A stretch of 64,000 nucleotides of DNA from Sipunculus nudus (GCA_026874595.1 CM049314.1:61361300-61425299), one strand, 5' to 3'; shown: positions 49,580-63,781, numbered from the stretch's first letter. Translations and numbers: made by a program. The notes: generated by a model from the letters alone, not told the origin.

Positions 49580-50780
49580 TATCTTGCTTATGGACAGTAT
49601 GGTGTATATATCTGTAAGCCAATATCAGAATAAGGTATACACCAATGCATATTCCAACTCCTGACAAAGAGCATGGTATAAACTGGGGGATACCCCATTG
49701 TGCCTACACAGAGCATGAAATGTACCATTTTATGCCAATACACATCAGTATGTGCATCTGAATCTATTGATAAATTTATCTCAGTTTACCCATGTATGTA
49801 TGTTTTCTGTATTGTATTTATAGAATGCTTTATTGCATATATTACTCACTGCTGGCCAAGAGGTCTGAACAAACATGATATAAGTTTCCTTCCCACTATT
49901 TAAATAGAACATGATATAATAGTTTCCTTCCCTCCATCCTAAATAAAACATTCGATGTAAACTCCTGTGAATGATACGACCAGATCCACTATTCCGCATT
50001 CAATTACCATATACTGCCAATTGGTAAATTCATAAAACAATACCGGCAGATCCAGTATTTCATTAAAACTAAACACCCCTTCTACAAAGCAGAAGCAAAC
50101 CTGCCATAAACTGTTGGCTGTTTGAATTAGGAAAAAGCCTCAGTTTGGTCACACCTTATTTTAGTGGAGTTTCAACATATTTTAGACAAATGGATACTGG
50201 CAAATGGAAACTGTACACATGACAATGAAAATTTCCCAATTTAGTAGCCGCTGGAGGAAAAAAAGATAAAAAGATTTGACGTTAGTCTATGACATGAGAC
50301 CTTGTGAAAGGAGTAAACATTTACAACTGCAGTTAAATTTTCAGTATGTTCATAAAATTGAACAGTATAACCTGCCATACGAATATGGTAGGTACTGCTG
50401 TATGCCTATACAAATAGTACATACTGCTGTATACCAATAAACCTTGCAAGGTATATACCGTTGTATGCTTATACACAATGAAGTATACATCTGTATGCCT
50501 ATACACAACAAGGTATATACCTCTGTATGCTTATGGACAGTATGGTGTATACATCTGTATGCCCATACACACACCAAGGTATATACCACTGTATGCTTAA
50601 GGACAGTATAGTTTTAACATCTGTATGCCTATATCAGACCAAGGTATATACCAATGCATATTCCAACTCCTGACAAAGAGTATGGTATAAACTGTGGGAT
50701 ACCCCATAGTGCCTACACATAGAGCATGGCATTTACCATTTTATGTCTATACACATAGCATTGTATATACTGCAGTATGC
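49580..50780. repeat. Irregular minisatellite region (GTATGC-ATACAC units)
   Basis: Imperfect units of roughly 35-60 bp built on GGTATATACC.CTGTATGC and TATACACA run from about 50370 to 50640. A longer block (CCAATGCATATTCCAACTCC to AGAGCATG) occurs twice, at 49642-49730 and 50651-50730. Confidence 0.7.
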
Positions 50781-50914
50781 ATATGCACATATCATCTACT
50801 CTGCTGTAGGCCTATACACTTGTCAAGGCATGAACATGCTTCAGAAAAAGACAAAGTATTCCTTTAATTAGTACAATCCATATAATTAATAGGCATTGGT
50901 GAATTCCCAGAGCA

Positions 50915-51265
50915 TGAACCAGTAACGGATCCAGAGCATGAACCAGCAGTGGATTCAGAACATGAACCAGCAGCAAATCCAGAGCATGAACCAGCAGCAG
51001 ATTCAGATCATGAACCAGCAGCAGATTCAGAACATAAACCAGCAGCAGATTCAGAACATGAACCAATAGCAGATTCAGAACATGAACCAGCAGCAGATTC
51101 AGAATATGAACCAGTGGCAGATTCAGATCATGAACCAGCAGCAGATTCAGAACATAAACCAGCAGCAGATTCAGAACATGAACCAGCAGCAGATTCAGAA
51201 TATGAACCAGTGGCAGATTCAGAACACAAACCAGTAGCCCATTCATAGCATGAACCAGTGGTAGA
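50915..51265 (+). repeat. 24-bp minisatellite, about 14 units
   Basis: Unit close to GAACCAGCAGCAGATTCAGA plus CATA/CATG, varying at a few positions. The period is a multiple of 3, so both strands are open: plus reads (S/D)EHEPAAD repeats and minus reads LVHVLNLL repeats. No start context, splice sites or flanking coding sequence support translation. Confidence 0.85.
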
Positions 51266-51461
51266 TCCATGGGGGTAGCCATGAGTGGTTATTAGTAATT
51301 CTGACCTTAAATTCAAATCTTATGGTAACATCTTAGAGCCTTTTAAAAATATAATGGATAAAAACTTGGCTCAATTAGTTCACTCTAAAAGTTACAAGCC
51401 AATGTTCTGAAATACCATTTCCCTCCACAATGCAGACACTGGATTCATTTTCAGCATTGTC

Positions 51462-51488
51462 CCCCCCCCCCCCCCCCCCCCCCCCCCC
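51462..51488. repeat. Poly-C run
   Basis: About 26 consecutive C residues; length is likely unreliable. Confidence 0.9.
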
Positions 51489-52509
51489 GCCTTTATTTTC
51501 TAGATCTGCCACTGCTAACAGGCATAATTCAGATTTTACAATTGCCATTTGATATCCATTCATTATTATTTAGTATTCCTGTCTGACAGGTCATCTGTTT
51601 GAAAGGCAGCGATCCGTGTCATAGTTTATCTATACATACTTCTCAGGTAGTGTACCTGTAATACATATACATAGGTCAAAGGTCGTTGGAGATAATAATG
51701 GGTCAACAAGTGCAGATGGTGAACGATGAGTTGGTCCCATGTAATCAAACAAGTAAGAAACTTTGCCACAGAAAGGTGGGCGGGGCCACAGATGATAGGG
51801 GTGGAGCATGACTGAAGGTGGAGCTAACAATCAAGAGGGCGGAGCCACATGTAAAAGTGGGTGGAGCCACATTTAAAGATGACAACTGAGGATATAAAAT
51901 AAACTGCCTGTATCCATCAAGCAATGTAAACCATATATATCCACAGTGAATAGTAACTTCATTAATAGAGTAAAATGATCTGGTTGGTTTTATTTAATTG
52001 CCATCTAATTATCTGTTTTTGATAAAGATCCATTTCAGTTGTCTGCAAACCAGGCAACAATCGATTTTTAAGTCATTTTATGCTTATGGGTAATCATGGA
52101 GAAAAAGAAATTATAATTCCAATTTTGTGATATTTTCTCTCTTAATATAGATTGTAGTCATGGTAAGGAGTACTGATTCTGAGTCAGGTAATGCCAATCG
52201 AGTGTTCTAATCCAAATTTTGCAACCCATTTCAGCCCTAATCAGTAAACAACACCAGATACAAGGCATTCATCTTCATACCCTTATCAAAGTAACCTTAT
52301 CTACAGGTGACGTTAAAAGACAGAAATGTAGCTCCAAGGGCTTAGTTTCTCCATAGATGATATGCTGCCTTAGCAGTGATGCATCCCAACCTGGATTTGC
52401 TGGTATCACAACAAGTGCACACAAAATGATGACATGTTACACAGGTCACATGATGATGGGCCATGACACCCCTGAGTCCTTACATAAAAGTAGCATATAT
52501 GATTAAATA
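51489..52509. other. Intergenic
   Basis: A GGGCGGAGCCAC-type motif occurs four times, roughly 25-35 bp apart, at 51778-51880 (a small degenerate tandem repeat). Nothing else recognised. Confidence 0.5.
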
Positions 52510-53819
52510 TAGGGCTGGCACGATACACTGTGTGCATGTATCGCAATACACAGTCACGCTTCCACGATCATAATACCCTGTTTAGATGCATCATAATATG
52601 ATTAATTATGCCGCGACTGTCACAACTCACAATTTGTTATACTTGATTCATACCTCGTGCAAAGGAAGTAATGTGTTCACCCATGCTTGTATGTTTATTA
52701 CAGCAATATCAAGCACAATAAATTCAGAATTATTTGTAGATTTTAATCTCATGAATTGTGTGAAAATTATCCAAGAACAAAAAGAGCATAATGAACAAAT
52801 GCTAAAATATTTAAATTATGAGGCACACTGTTCTTCAATTGCAATTATAACCAAGTTCAATATCATATGGCACAGGTGCACATATTTAATTCTGGCTAGA
52901 AGATTCCTTAAATACTGACGGTTGTCAATTATTTCAATTTTAATAAAATTTATTCATTGAATTTTTATTTAAATTACATATTTTTTTGGTATGTGGGTCT
53001 GGCTCAATGATTAATTAAACTCTGAAGTTTATGACCCGACAGCATGCTATAAATGAAAAACAAAAATAAATTTACTTATTTGACTAGATTTTTATATATT
53101 CACATTTATGAACCATAAAACTGGTTAGAAACCAATGTAGGCATGAAATGGAAAATTTACTGAAAGATACAATGTTTTCAACATAACAGGTAATTCTTGG
53201 CAAAATGATAGAATATTTGATGAAACAAAAAATAAGATTTTGAAAATGCACTAACTGATATTCATAAAATGAATTAAATCCTAAAGAAACTACTTTGGTG
53301 TCGCAGGTGTGTACTCTAAAGAGGTTCTCAAATTTTTTTTTATTTCCATTTTTAGACAGAGAAATTTTGGTCAAAATATTTTTGAGCTGGTATGTGACTG
53401 TACACGTATGGTATATCAATGAATGCTGGATAAAAATAGCAATTGTATCATATTTATCATACTGTGGTCTGTACTTCAGAAACTGTAAAGTGTAATTTTA
53501 ACTCTAAAATGTCTTTGTAGGGCATTTCAGAAATGTATTGACATATTTAAGACTGAAAATATGTCCTGTAGTTCCAAATTGATCAGTGTAATTTATACTG
53601 AAGGCAATCCACCACTGTAATGTGGCTTAATCAAAAAGCTGAAAAAGTGATGTGATAGCGCTGATAATATTCTATAATGAAAAAATCCCTGACTTTGTGT
53701 AACATCATTTTACCACACACATTACCATTAGAACACCATGTCATTTTACAATAGAACTCGACATCATACAATATTGTACTGTGATACATATCGTGACACT
53801 AGGTATCGTTACAGCCCTA
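52510..53819. mobile_element. Non-autonomous hAT-like transposon
   Basis: Left end TAGGGCTGGCACGATAC and right end, inverted, TAGGGCTGTAACGATAC match at 15 of 17 bases, and this tip is typical of hAT elements. The flanks ATTAAATA and ATTAATGA agree at 6 of 8 positions, as expected for a decayed 8-bp target duplication. The 1.3-kb interior is AT-rich and lacks a transposase. Confidence 0.65.
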
Positions 53820-53890
53820 ATTAATGAACATAATTAAGACGGTTGTTACAAATGGCATGGTTGTGGATTCTGGCTGTGGGGGGTGTGGTA

Positions 53891-54771
<881 letters not shown>

Positions 54772-57540
54772 CTGAAATAAAGTACATAACACACAATGCT
54801 TATATATCACAACATAGTTGGTCATGAGCAATGAAAAAAGCATAATAACATAAATGCACTGAATTGAAGCCACTCATTAATCCCTCCAACGATTTCATGG
54901 ACTTACAAGATCAAAATTTTATCATGGGCAATAATTACCTGACTTTTTCTTACTGCTCTTTTTCTTATATTCCAACTGATCTGAATTCTTATGCCAGGAT
55001 CATAATGAAATGGAAATACAAGGGACCCACGGGTCACGACCCTCAGCTGTAGTATGAAATTTTAGCAAATGCAAAATATTCTGATTTCTATTGTGATGTT
55101 TTTCATATATATAGCATAAGAGAAGCTAGGAGGAAAGGGGCCCTCCTACTTGGTTATAGTAAAGTTCTAAATATATGATTGCAAACTAATACTCTGACAA
55201 GACTGTCATGAAGAAAAACAGTAAAAGTTTTGAGATACTGTGATGCATACAAAAAATTTACAGATGGACAGGCAAGTGGACACAATGGACTGAAACCTTC
55301 ATTTCACTTTCATGGGAATTATGCATTTAAGATATTATTAAACCCTATTTTTTTAGCATATCCACTTTTTCCTTTAATTGTTTCTATCAGATTAATTTTT
55401 TTTAATTTACAAGTTTTATAAATTTGTAATAAAAAAATCATAAAATATAAGTTGAAATATCAGAATTGTAAGTTGCATTATTACATCCAGAATTGAGCTC
55501 ACAACAGGTCATATTATGCATACACATATATTTGATTATGTTTAAACTGAATTTAATAGTAAATAATTTAAGAACATGGAATCTTCAAGATTTTTCCTTG
55601 AATCACAATTAAAAAGTTTTGTACATTTGGTTTTCAGTACATGCTTAATTTTATTCACTAAAATAAAAGATTAAGTAAATTTGATAATATAAAAACATCT
55701 TTTCAAATGAAGTATACACACTGTTGGTTAAAAAAGTGACAAACAATATCATCATGCTAATAACTATTTCAGGTATAATTTATTCCTGGAATTAATATTC
55801 AATTTGACACCTTGTGACGTTTTTACTCTTCTGAAGTAAGGAATTCCTCATTTGAAGAACATCCACACTTTCATAGCAATACACCACCACTTTGTGGACA
55901 CAATTAAATGTACACTTTAATCATTGTAACCCTGGTTGTACAATACAAAATCGAAAATGTTGCAAAAGCCTAGAATAAGAATGAATCAAATACAGAAAAC
56001 TATAACATTCATCTAGTTTGTGCACCATCTGGCGAGGGGGGGGGGGTGCAGGGCAGAGGGGCAGCCTGCCAAGAGGGGGAGCCAGCCAAGCTGAGCCAAG
56101 GCAAGCTACCTGGAGTGGGTTACAGAACACAGGTGAAGGCTGTACTAGGTGAGCTTAATTTAAACAACACTTGACATGGTGTATGAAAACTTGAATAAAA
56201 GCTACTCCTTTCAATCAATTCCTATGAACTATCAGATTTTAAAAGAATAAATCCTTATGTATATATGCTGTGAAAATTAAATCAACAGTGCTTACAGGGT
56301 AAAATTGTGACTTGGCCTAAGTTGGATAAAATTTAACGTATTAATTTTTTATTCATGCTAATAACTTTAAACAAGGGACCCATGGGTCACTGTGCTCAGC
56401 TGAAGTTGACCTTGAAGGTAAAAATCTAAAATAATATCAAATGGAGATAAAGTGTAAGAGGAAGAGGTAATAAAGGCCATGGTTGGTTTATATTAATGGT
56501 TTGTATTGATGAGCAAAAAATTGTTGCAAATAATATTTTGTGACCTGACCATGTGTTTCCTAATGTTGAAACTGAAGCATGTGAGCAGTTTGTGAACAAA
56601 TGATCTGTAATATTACCATGATAATTAGTTGGCTTTTTGATTAACTGTTAACATTTCAGTAGTTTACACATTTGTTCAATTGAATCAATTTTTTTAATAA
56701 TATATATTAATAAATATATATGTATTTTTTTAATGAAATGTATACAGTTGTAATATAACTAATTAACAACATAAAACAGGGCAAACAATGCCTGATCTCA
56801 AATTCTGCTGAAGCAGGAAAATAATGAACAAATGTTTGTATTAAATCCTCATTTTTTTATCACATCAATTTTTTTATTATAAGTTTATATATCTATACAT
56901 TTCCAATATAATATATATATCTGAATGTAAAAGTTGATTCATAGTTCTCAATTGCATCATCATAAATCTCAATCTTGTCAGATAACACCACATCATGCAT
57001 ACAAATGTTTATTTATTTTTTACCACAAAAATATACCTTTTAAATCTGCAAAACAATAAATATCTTAAAATAATACTTGATTTAGATTTCACAATTTTTA
57101 ATTGTGTCTTTATTTATCCATAATGTGCTTCATATTTTATAAATTTAAGCATACTGATGGGTTCAATTATATTTGTTAAAATCATTTAAAAGAAAATTGA
57201 TTTCTTTAAAAATGCTACATTACACAACATTGCATATTCTGGATTACACCTTGAATTACCTTTTCAAGGAAAGTTTTTGCATATCGGAGTGGAAACAGCA
57301 TTACAATTAATGAGATACAGTGAAAACAGTAACAATTACTGATAACACTTGGTGGGTTGGGTTTGCAAGGGGGGGGGGGGGGTGATTGGGGTGGTGATAT
57401 GAGAATAACTGTACACCTGTCACAGCAGGGGATCTCCCCCAGTGACTGTAACAAATCAGAAACCCTGGCATAGCTGACCTCCAGTGACCTGGAGTGGGAC
57501 CCTGCATCTGTAATCAAAGCAAATGACTAAAGCCTCAAGA
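54772..57540. other. Presumed AMMECR1 intron, rich in element fragments
   Basis: Head fragments of the unclassified element occur at 55018 (ACAAGGGACCCACGGGTCAC) and 56371 (ACAAGGGACCCATGGGTCAC); 56150-56370 resembles 30260-30480. G runs lie at about 56036-56046 and 57368-57382. No further AMMECR1 exon could be recognised. Confidence 0.5.
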
Positions 57541-57542
57541 AA

Positions 57543-57587
57543 ACAAGGGACCCATGGGTTACGGCGCTCAGCTGTTATATATGATAA
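57543..57587 (+). repeat. Tandemly duplicated element head
   Basis: A 45-bp head (ACAAGGGACCCATGGGTTAC to TATATATGATAA) is directly followed by the head of full copy 2, so the element start is present twice in tandem. Confidence 0.85.
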
Positions 57588-60219
57588 ACAAGGGACCTAT
57601 GGGTCACGGCGCTCAGCTGTTATATATGATAAAAAAATATGATTTAGAAATGAGGCACATGCTGGTTTTGTGTGGTAATAAGTATAAGCTGTATTATGAG
57701 TTGTTGTTGTTTAACTTGTGTATGATTTTGATAGTACTTTTGGAGACAGGGAAGAGGATTGATTTCATTTATTTTATTAACAAATGGAGTACTATTGTCA
57801 CACAGATTTTGACTTGGCCATATAACTAATAAGCAGAACATATAATATAAGAGTTTAACTATTTATTAAAAAAAAATTACAAATATTGTCCCAGATATAA
57901 TTTTTATTAAAAATAATAAGAGAATCATATGATTTTTAAAATGAAATATAACTGAAATGATTATTAAAATAATATTAAAGAATATATTCATGAATGCATT
58001 CATGAATACATTTGGAAAGTATTTGCACTGGTATTCATATACTTTCATTTTTACCTGAATTCCCATTCTATATGCAAGAATTTTATAATGGAGTACATAT
58101 TCATATTCGTATTTAAATACAATTGCAAAGTATTCCCACCATGTCTGGTATTTATTCATTTTTCACCAAACAATGGTGTTCAGAATTCAGAATGTACAAA
58201 ATTCACACATTTAAATAATGATCATAAGTACCTGGTTTTATGGCTTTTATTTATATTAAAAAAAATAAATGTAATATATTCATTTTGGACTAATTTCACA
58301 TCAATGTACACACTAGACACAGTAGGAATCTAGATTAATATTATCAACTGCATCTTTGTCTATCATTAATTTCTTTCATATGATCCCTAATGATTAGTAA
58401 TGAATAATATGATTTACTTCTTTATCATTAAAATTGAACTGAAAAATGCCATAGGTGACTGCATGGTGTTATTTGGAATATGTGACATTCTACCCATCGA
58501 TACAAGATTCTTATATCATCAGTAACTGCAAGTTAATTTCCTGTTATTATAAACTAACAAATTCCTTTTCTATTTTTCTTTAATTTGTTATTAAAAACCA
58601 ATAAAAATTTATTAATTTATTGTTTATTGTTATGTTGTTGGTTAAAACTACTAGATGAGTTGGGTTGGACACCTGGATCAACTGTGGCTGGCCATAAGCT
58701 GCCTGGATTCCTGTATGCCTCGCCTCAAGCGTGCATAATTTGATGAAAGGTCAACAAGGTCAACATACAGGTGACTCAAGAGGGGCTGGAGAGAGCCAAA
58801 GTCTGACAGGGTCTCATAAAAAACATTAATAAAAGCTACATAGTTTGGCCAATTTCTTTCAGCTTTCTAAACTAAAAAGCTGAAATCCTAATGTGTGCAT
58901 GATATGAAAATTATATCAACAGTGCTCACAGGACACAAACGTGCCATGGTCACAGTTGGGCAAAATTTAAGGTACTAATTTTATATTTATACTAATAACT
59001 TATAAAATTTGAAAAATTCAGAACTAATTTTGGGTATTCAATTGAATCTTGATTAAATAATGTTACATCCCTGACAAAAAAATCTCTAGCTTCAGCAATG
59101 CCCTTGTTAAGGGAGTAAATATATTTCTTGATTTTTTACAAAGTGCATTATGTTTTGGCCCATAACTTAAAACAATTACGCAATACTGACATCATTCTGG
59201 CATGAGCATAGAGAATGAAAAATATGTATATTATTTATGATTAAAGTCAGATCAGTGGTTTTGATATTAGGCAGTCTTGAAGTGTAACAATGGGTTTTTA
59301 ATGGAAAAATGAAGTTTTTCATTAATATCTCGAAGGTATTAAGTCCTAGTGACCAAATTCTTGGCATGGTAGGGGATTTTGGAGACATCTAACTGTATGC
59401 CGAATTTAAGGAACTAAGTGCTGAAGCTGGGGAGCTGAGCTCTTGCAAACTGCATAACACTAGCTTGATGTAAACAATATGTTACATGGTGCTTGAAAAC
59501 TTATTAAAATCTACAGTTTTTGATCAACTGGTTTCAAATTTTTGGTGTTAACAGTTGAAATACTAACAAAAACATGCTGTGAAAATTAAATCCACAGTAC
59601 TTACAGGAAAAAAACGTGCCATGGTCAAAGTTGGGCAAAATTTAAGGTACCAATTTTCTATTTTTATTAATATTTTAGAAAATTTAAAAGATTTTCATCT
59701 AATTTTGGGTATATAATTTAATTTTGAATAATTAAAGTTATATTACTGGAAAAAAGGTCAATAGCTTTAACATTTTTTGTGTTAAGTGATCAAATATCTT
59801 TCCTGATTTTTTACAAAATGCATTATGTTTGGGCCCATAACTTTTTTAAATTAAATAATACAGACATAATTTCTGGCATGTACATAGGAACTATATAGAG
59901 GAATATTTATGGTAAATATGAGGAAAAACAAATGAGTGGTTTTGATATTAGGCAGTCCTGAAGTGTGAAAATAGGTTTTTAATAAAAAATTGAGGTTTTT
60001 CCTTAATTTCTCAAAGGAACGAAGTTGCAAAGACCCAGTTTTCGGCTTGGTAGGAGATCTTGGGGACATCTAACATTATGCCAAATTTTGGATTCCTAGG
60101 TCTTACGGTTTCAAAACGTGCCACATCTACGGACGGACGGACGGACGGACAGACGGACGGACGACGGACAATGGACCACGACTATAGCTCAGATGACTTA
60201 TAGTCAGCTGAGCTAAAAA
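57588..60219 (+). mobile_element. Unclassified interspersed element, full copy 2
   Basis: Same head, body and tail as 28633-31036. Tail: GACG-rich repeat 60130-60172, AATGGACCACGAC, a 31-nt hairpin at 60185-60215 and AAAA. No coding capacity is evident. It probably lies in an intron of, or upstream of, AMMECR1. Confidence 0.62.
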
Positions 60220-61280
60220 TTACTGAAACTGCACTGAAGAAAGAATTTCTAAGGTGGCTAACTGGCAGACATTATGGAGTTCTGACAAGTATGACATTTG
60301 ATATCCCACATTCTCCAATAAGAGACCAAACTTGGGCAAATTATCCAGTAATGAATGCCCAAAATAATTCAAAAGGCATGTCCAGGCCCTCATATCAGAT
60401 TTATAGATATGCAATTGTAAAAAGTGTAAGTCCAATATTTTTTATTATCACTCTGCTTTTCAATGGGGTCAGCAGGGTAGGTAAACTGCCAAACCTGAAA
60501 GAAAAGAAATGCAGAAAGCATGACTAAGAGTCTTGGAATAAAACAAAAAGCCATCCTAAATCAAGGTACACATCCACATATTATGAGAACAAACACTTGC
60601 TTTTATATGTGGTGATATATATTAAAATATTCAGATATCTAGGAAACTAAGTTTATTGCTAGGATTCCATAAAATAAACTGCAAAATGTTCCCATCATCT
60701 TATAAATCAGTAGCTTAACCTTAATACTATACTCTCATAGTCTTAATGCCTGGCTGAAGCATTCTGACAACAGTGTTTTTGTTATGAAGTAACGAGGTAC
60801 CTATCACTGAGCCTTATCACTTAATAGGCTGATACAAAAGGGAGTCATATGTCACCAGTGTCACTCACAATTACAGCCACACAGGGAGATGTACCAGCTG
60901 GAGTGGGATGGTTATATATACAAGAAAAATAGAGATGGTCTATAAAATAAGTAATAGTGAACATCCCTGACCTATGAACTTGGCCTTTTGCCCATGTATT
61001 CAACTGGATTCTTTCTAAATGATGGGTAACTACTAACCACTTAAATCTGGTGTAATTACTTGGCAACCAATGGGTGAATAACTTTGACCTGCAACCTTTA
61101 ACCTGCTGACCAGCTGACCCCAAAATCAATAAGTTATTTATTCAAGCAAAAAGACCCACAAATATGAAGTTTGAGTCAAACTGAGTGATGCATAGATGTG
61201 GCATATGTGAAAGACTGAAGGTTTGGGTTGAACAGTTACACTTGAAATATGCTCACAAGCATTTAGAACAATTAAATATT
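60220..61280. other. Non-coding, nothing recognised
   Basis: Open frames up to 94 codons occur on the minus strand (60845-61129), but they show no family motif and continue into repeat sequence. Confidence 0.4.
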
Positions 61281-61810
61281 GTGACCTTGACCTTTGACTT
61301 TTTGACCTCAACATCAATAGGCTTCTTCCCTTATTGGTAGGTAAGCCATATATGACAGATGGAAGGTACAGATTTAAAAGTTTGCCTGAAAATGACTCCA
61401 CGCAAGAAGTGGGTGCTGTGAACTTGACCTTTGACCTCAAAATCAACAAGTCTTTTCCCCTGTTGGCAGAGAAGCGATATCAGTGCTGGAAGGTTTGGAA
61501 TGAAAAGTCTAGCTTGAAATGTGTCCACAACCTTTTCAAAGAAGTGGATCCTGTGACCCTGACCTTTGACCTTGTGACCTCAAAATCTATAGGATTCTTC
61601 TCCAACTTAGTAGGTGAGCTATATGTGAAAAAAATCAAAGAATTAGGATGAAAGGGTTGGCTTAAAATGCATCCACAGGCTTTTCAAAGAAGAGGCTCCT
61701 GTGACCTTGACCTTTGACTTTTTGACCTAAAATTATGGTTCTTCCCCTGTTGGTAGGTGAGCTGTATGTGAAAGATGGAAGGTTTGGGATGAAAATTTTG
61801 TCTCAAAGAG
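61281..61810. repeat. Tandem repeat of about 140 bp containing TGACCT motifs
   Basis: Four units start near 61281, 61417, 61553 and 61701, each with GTGA(A)C.TTGACCTTTGAC followed by a line such as TTCCCCTGTTGGTAG and GGAAGGTTTGG. Perfect TGACCTTTGACCT occurs at 61425-61437 and 61560-61572. Confidence 0.7.
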
Positions 61811-62050
61811 TTATTTCTGGGGGGTGCAAACACACCCCATAACTTCGAGAATATAGGTCGCAGTGACCTAATTTCAGGTTTGCAAGGAGATCTTTTTATA
61901 ACCTCTAAGACTGCATAGGGTTCATGGCCCTATCCCCTACGGTTACGATTTGTGCTCTGCTAACGGCCGGCCGGACGGACAGACGGAAGGACGACGGACA
62001 AAGACCCATCGCTATAGCCCAGCATGACTGAAAGTCAGCTGAGCTAAAAA
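61811..62050 (+). mobile_element. Tail unit of the interspersed element family (variant)
   Basis: Contains CATAACTTCGAGAATAT and TACGATTTGTGCTCTG, a CCGGACGGACAGACGG stretch and a hairpin at 62015-62046 followed by AAAA. It shares the tail of the full elements but has the body of the 335-bp array. Confidence 0.55.
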
Positions 62051-62061
62051 GAGAAAAAAAT

Positions 62062-63700
62062 TTGCAAAAAATTTGAAAAAAAAATACAGGTGGCGCCACC
62101 AGTTTGCAGGAAGTGATGGAACATCCCATGATTAATATTCATGCAGAGAATCTTGGTGATCAATGCAGTGGTTATTCAGATACTTGAGCTTTTGTATCAA
62201 ATTTTGCATTATTCTAGGGGATACTTCAGAGCCCCATGGCTCTGAGGTTTTGGGTAACAGAGACCTAATTTTCAGTTTCCAAGAAGACTTTTCATTGGCC
62301 TCTCTGCATGTCAAGAAAGAAGATTCTAGGTCCAGCCGTTATGATTTGTGCCCTGTTATCAGATGACCGCATCTTTTAAGGTATCAAAAATAGAGAAAGA
62401 AAATTGTAAAAATACAGGTGGCGCCACCAGTCTGCAGAAACCGATGAAATACCCCATAATCAATATCCATGCAAAGAATCATGGTGATCAATACATTAGT
62501 TGTTCAGATATTTGAGTTTTTGTATCAAATTTTCATTATTCTGGGGGGTACTTCAGAGCCCCATAGCTTGAAGAATCTGGGTAACAGAGACCTAATTCCT
62601 GGTTTCCAAGGAGACTTTTCATGGGCCTCCACGCATGTCAAGATAGAAGATTCTAGGTCCAGTTGTTACGATTTGTGCCCTGTTAACAGATGACTGCATC
62701 TTTTAAGGTCTCAAAAATAGAGAAAAAAAATCAGAAAAAATCGAAATATACAGGTGGCGCCACCAGTCTGCAGAAACTGATGAAACATCTCATGATTAAT
62801 AAGTATGCCAAAAATCATGACCATCAGTGATGTAGTTAATGAGATATTGAAGTTTTTGTATGAAATTTTATACTATTCTGGGGGGTACACTGGGGCCCCA
62901 TAGCTCAAAGGATATGGGTAACAGAGACCTAATTTCTGGTTTCCATTGAGACTTTTCATAGGTCTTTCAGGAATATCAAGAATGAAGAGTCCAGGTCCAG
63001 TGGTTAATATTTGTGCCCTGTTAACAGATGTCCACATTTTTAAAGGTCCAAAAAATAGAGAAAAAAATTCATAAAAAATCGAAAAAATACAGGTGGCGCC
63101 ACCAGTCTGCAGAAACTGATGAAACATCTCATGATTTATAAGTATGCCAAAAATCATGACCATCAGTGGTGTAGTTAATGAGATATTGAAGTTTTTGTAT
63201 GAAATTTTTCACTATTCTTGGGGGTACTTTGGGGCCCCATAGCTCGAAGGATATGGGTAATAGAGACCTAATTTCTGGTTTCCATGGAGACTTTTCATAG
63301 GTCTCTCAGAATATCAAGAATGAAGATTCCAGGTCCAGTATTTACGATTTGTGCCCTGTTAACAGATGTCCACATTTTTAAAGGTCTCAAAATTAGAGAA
63401 AAAAATTCGTAAAAAATCGAAAAATACAGGTGGCGCCAGCAGTCTGCAGGAACTGATGGAACATCTCATGATCAATAAGTATGCCAAAAATCATGACCAT
63501 CAGTGGTGTAGTTAATGAGATATTGAAGTTTTTGTATGAAATTTTTCACTATTCTGGGGGGTACTTTGGGGCCCCATAGCTCGAAGGATATGGGTAACAG
63601 AGACCTAATTTCTGGTTTCCAAGGAGATTTTTCATGGACCTCTCTGGATGTAAAGTAAGAAGATTCCAGGTCCAGTGGTTACGATTTGTGCCCTGTTAAC
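62062..63700 (+). repeat. Five tandem units of about 335 bp with a GGTGGCGCCACC core
   Basis: The block CAGGTGGCGCCACC recurs at 62087, 62415, 62751, 63090 and 63427 (spacing 328-339; the last has GCCAGC). Each unit then carries a GGGGGGTACTT-GGGCCCCATAGCT block, GGTAACAGAGACCTAATTT and ACGATTTGTGCCCTGTTAAC. The array ends in a GACG-rich stretch and hairpin at 63751-63781. Confidence 0.85.
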
Positions 63701-63781
63701 AGACAGACGCCCGGACGGCCGGACAGCCGACGGACAAAAGGTGATCCCTATAGCTCAGATGCCTTACAGTCAGCTGAGCTA

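Noticed and set aside
50915-51265. CRISPR array
   Set aside because: The repeats are contiguous 24-bp units without unique spacers, and the DNA is from an animal nucleus.
57215-57517. Additional AMMECR1 exon suggested by a GC-richer open segment
   Set aside because: None of its frames shows the conserved AMMECR1 blocks, and it includes a poly-G run.
62062-63700. rRNA or other structured RNA repeat
   Set aside because: No known RNA core sequence; units carry mobile-element tails.
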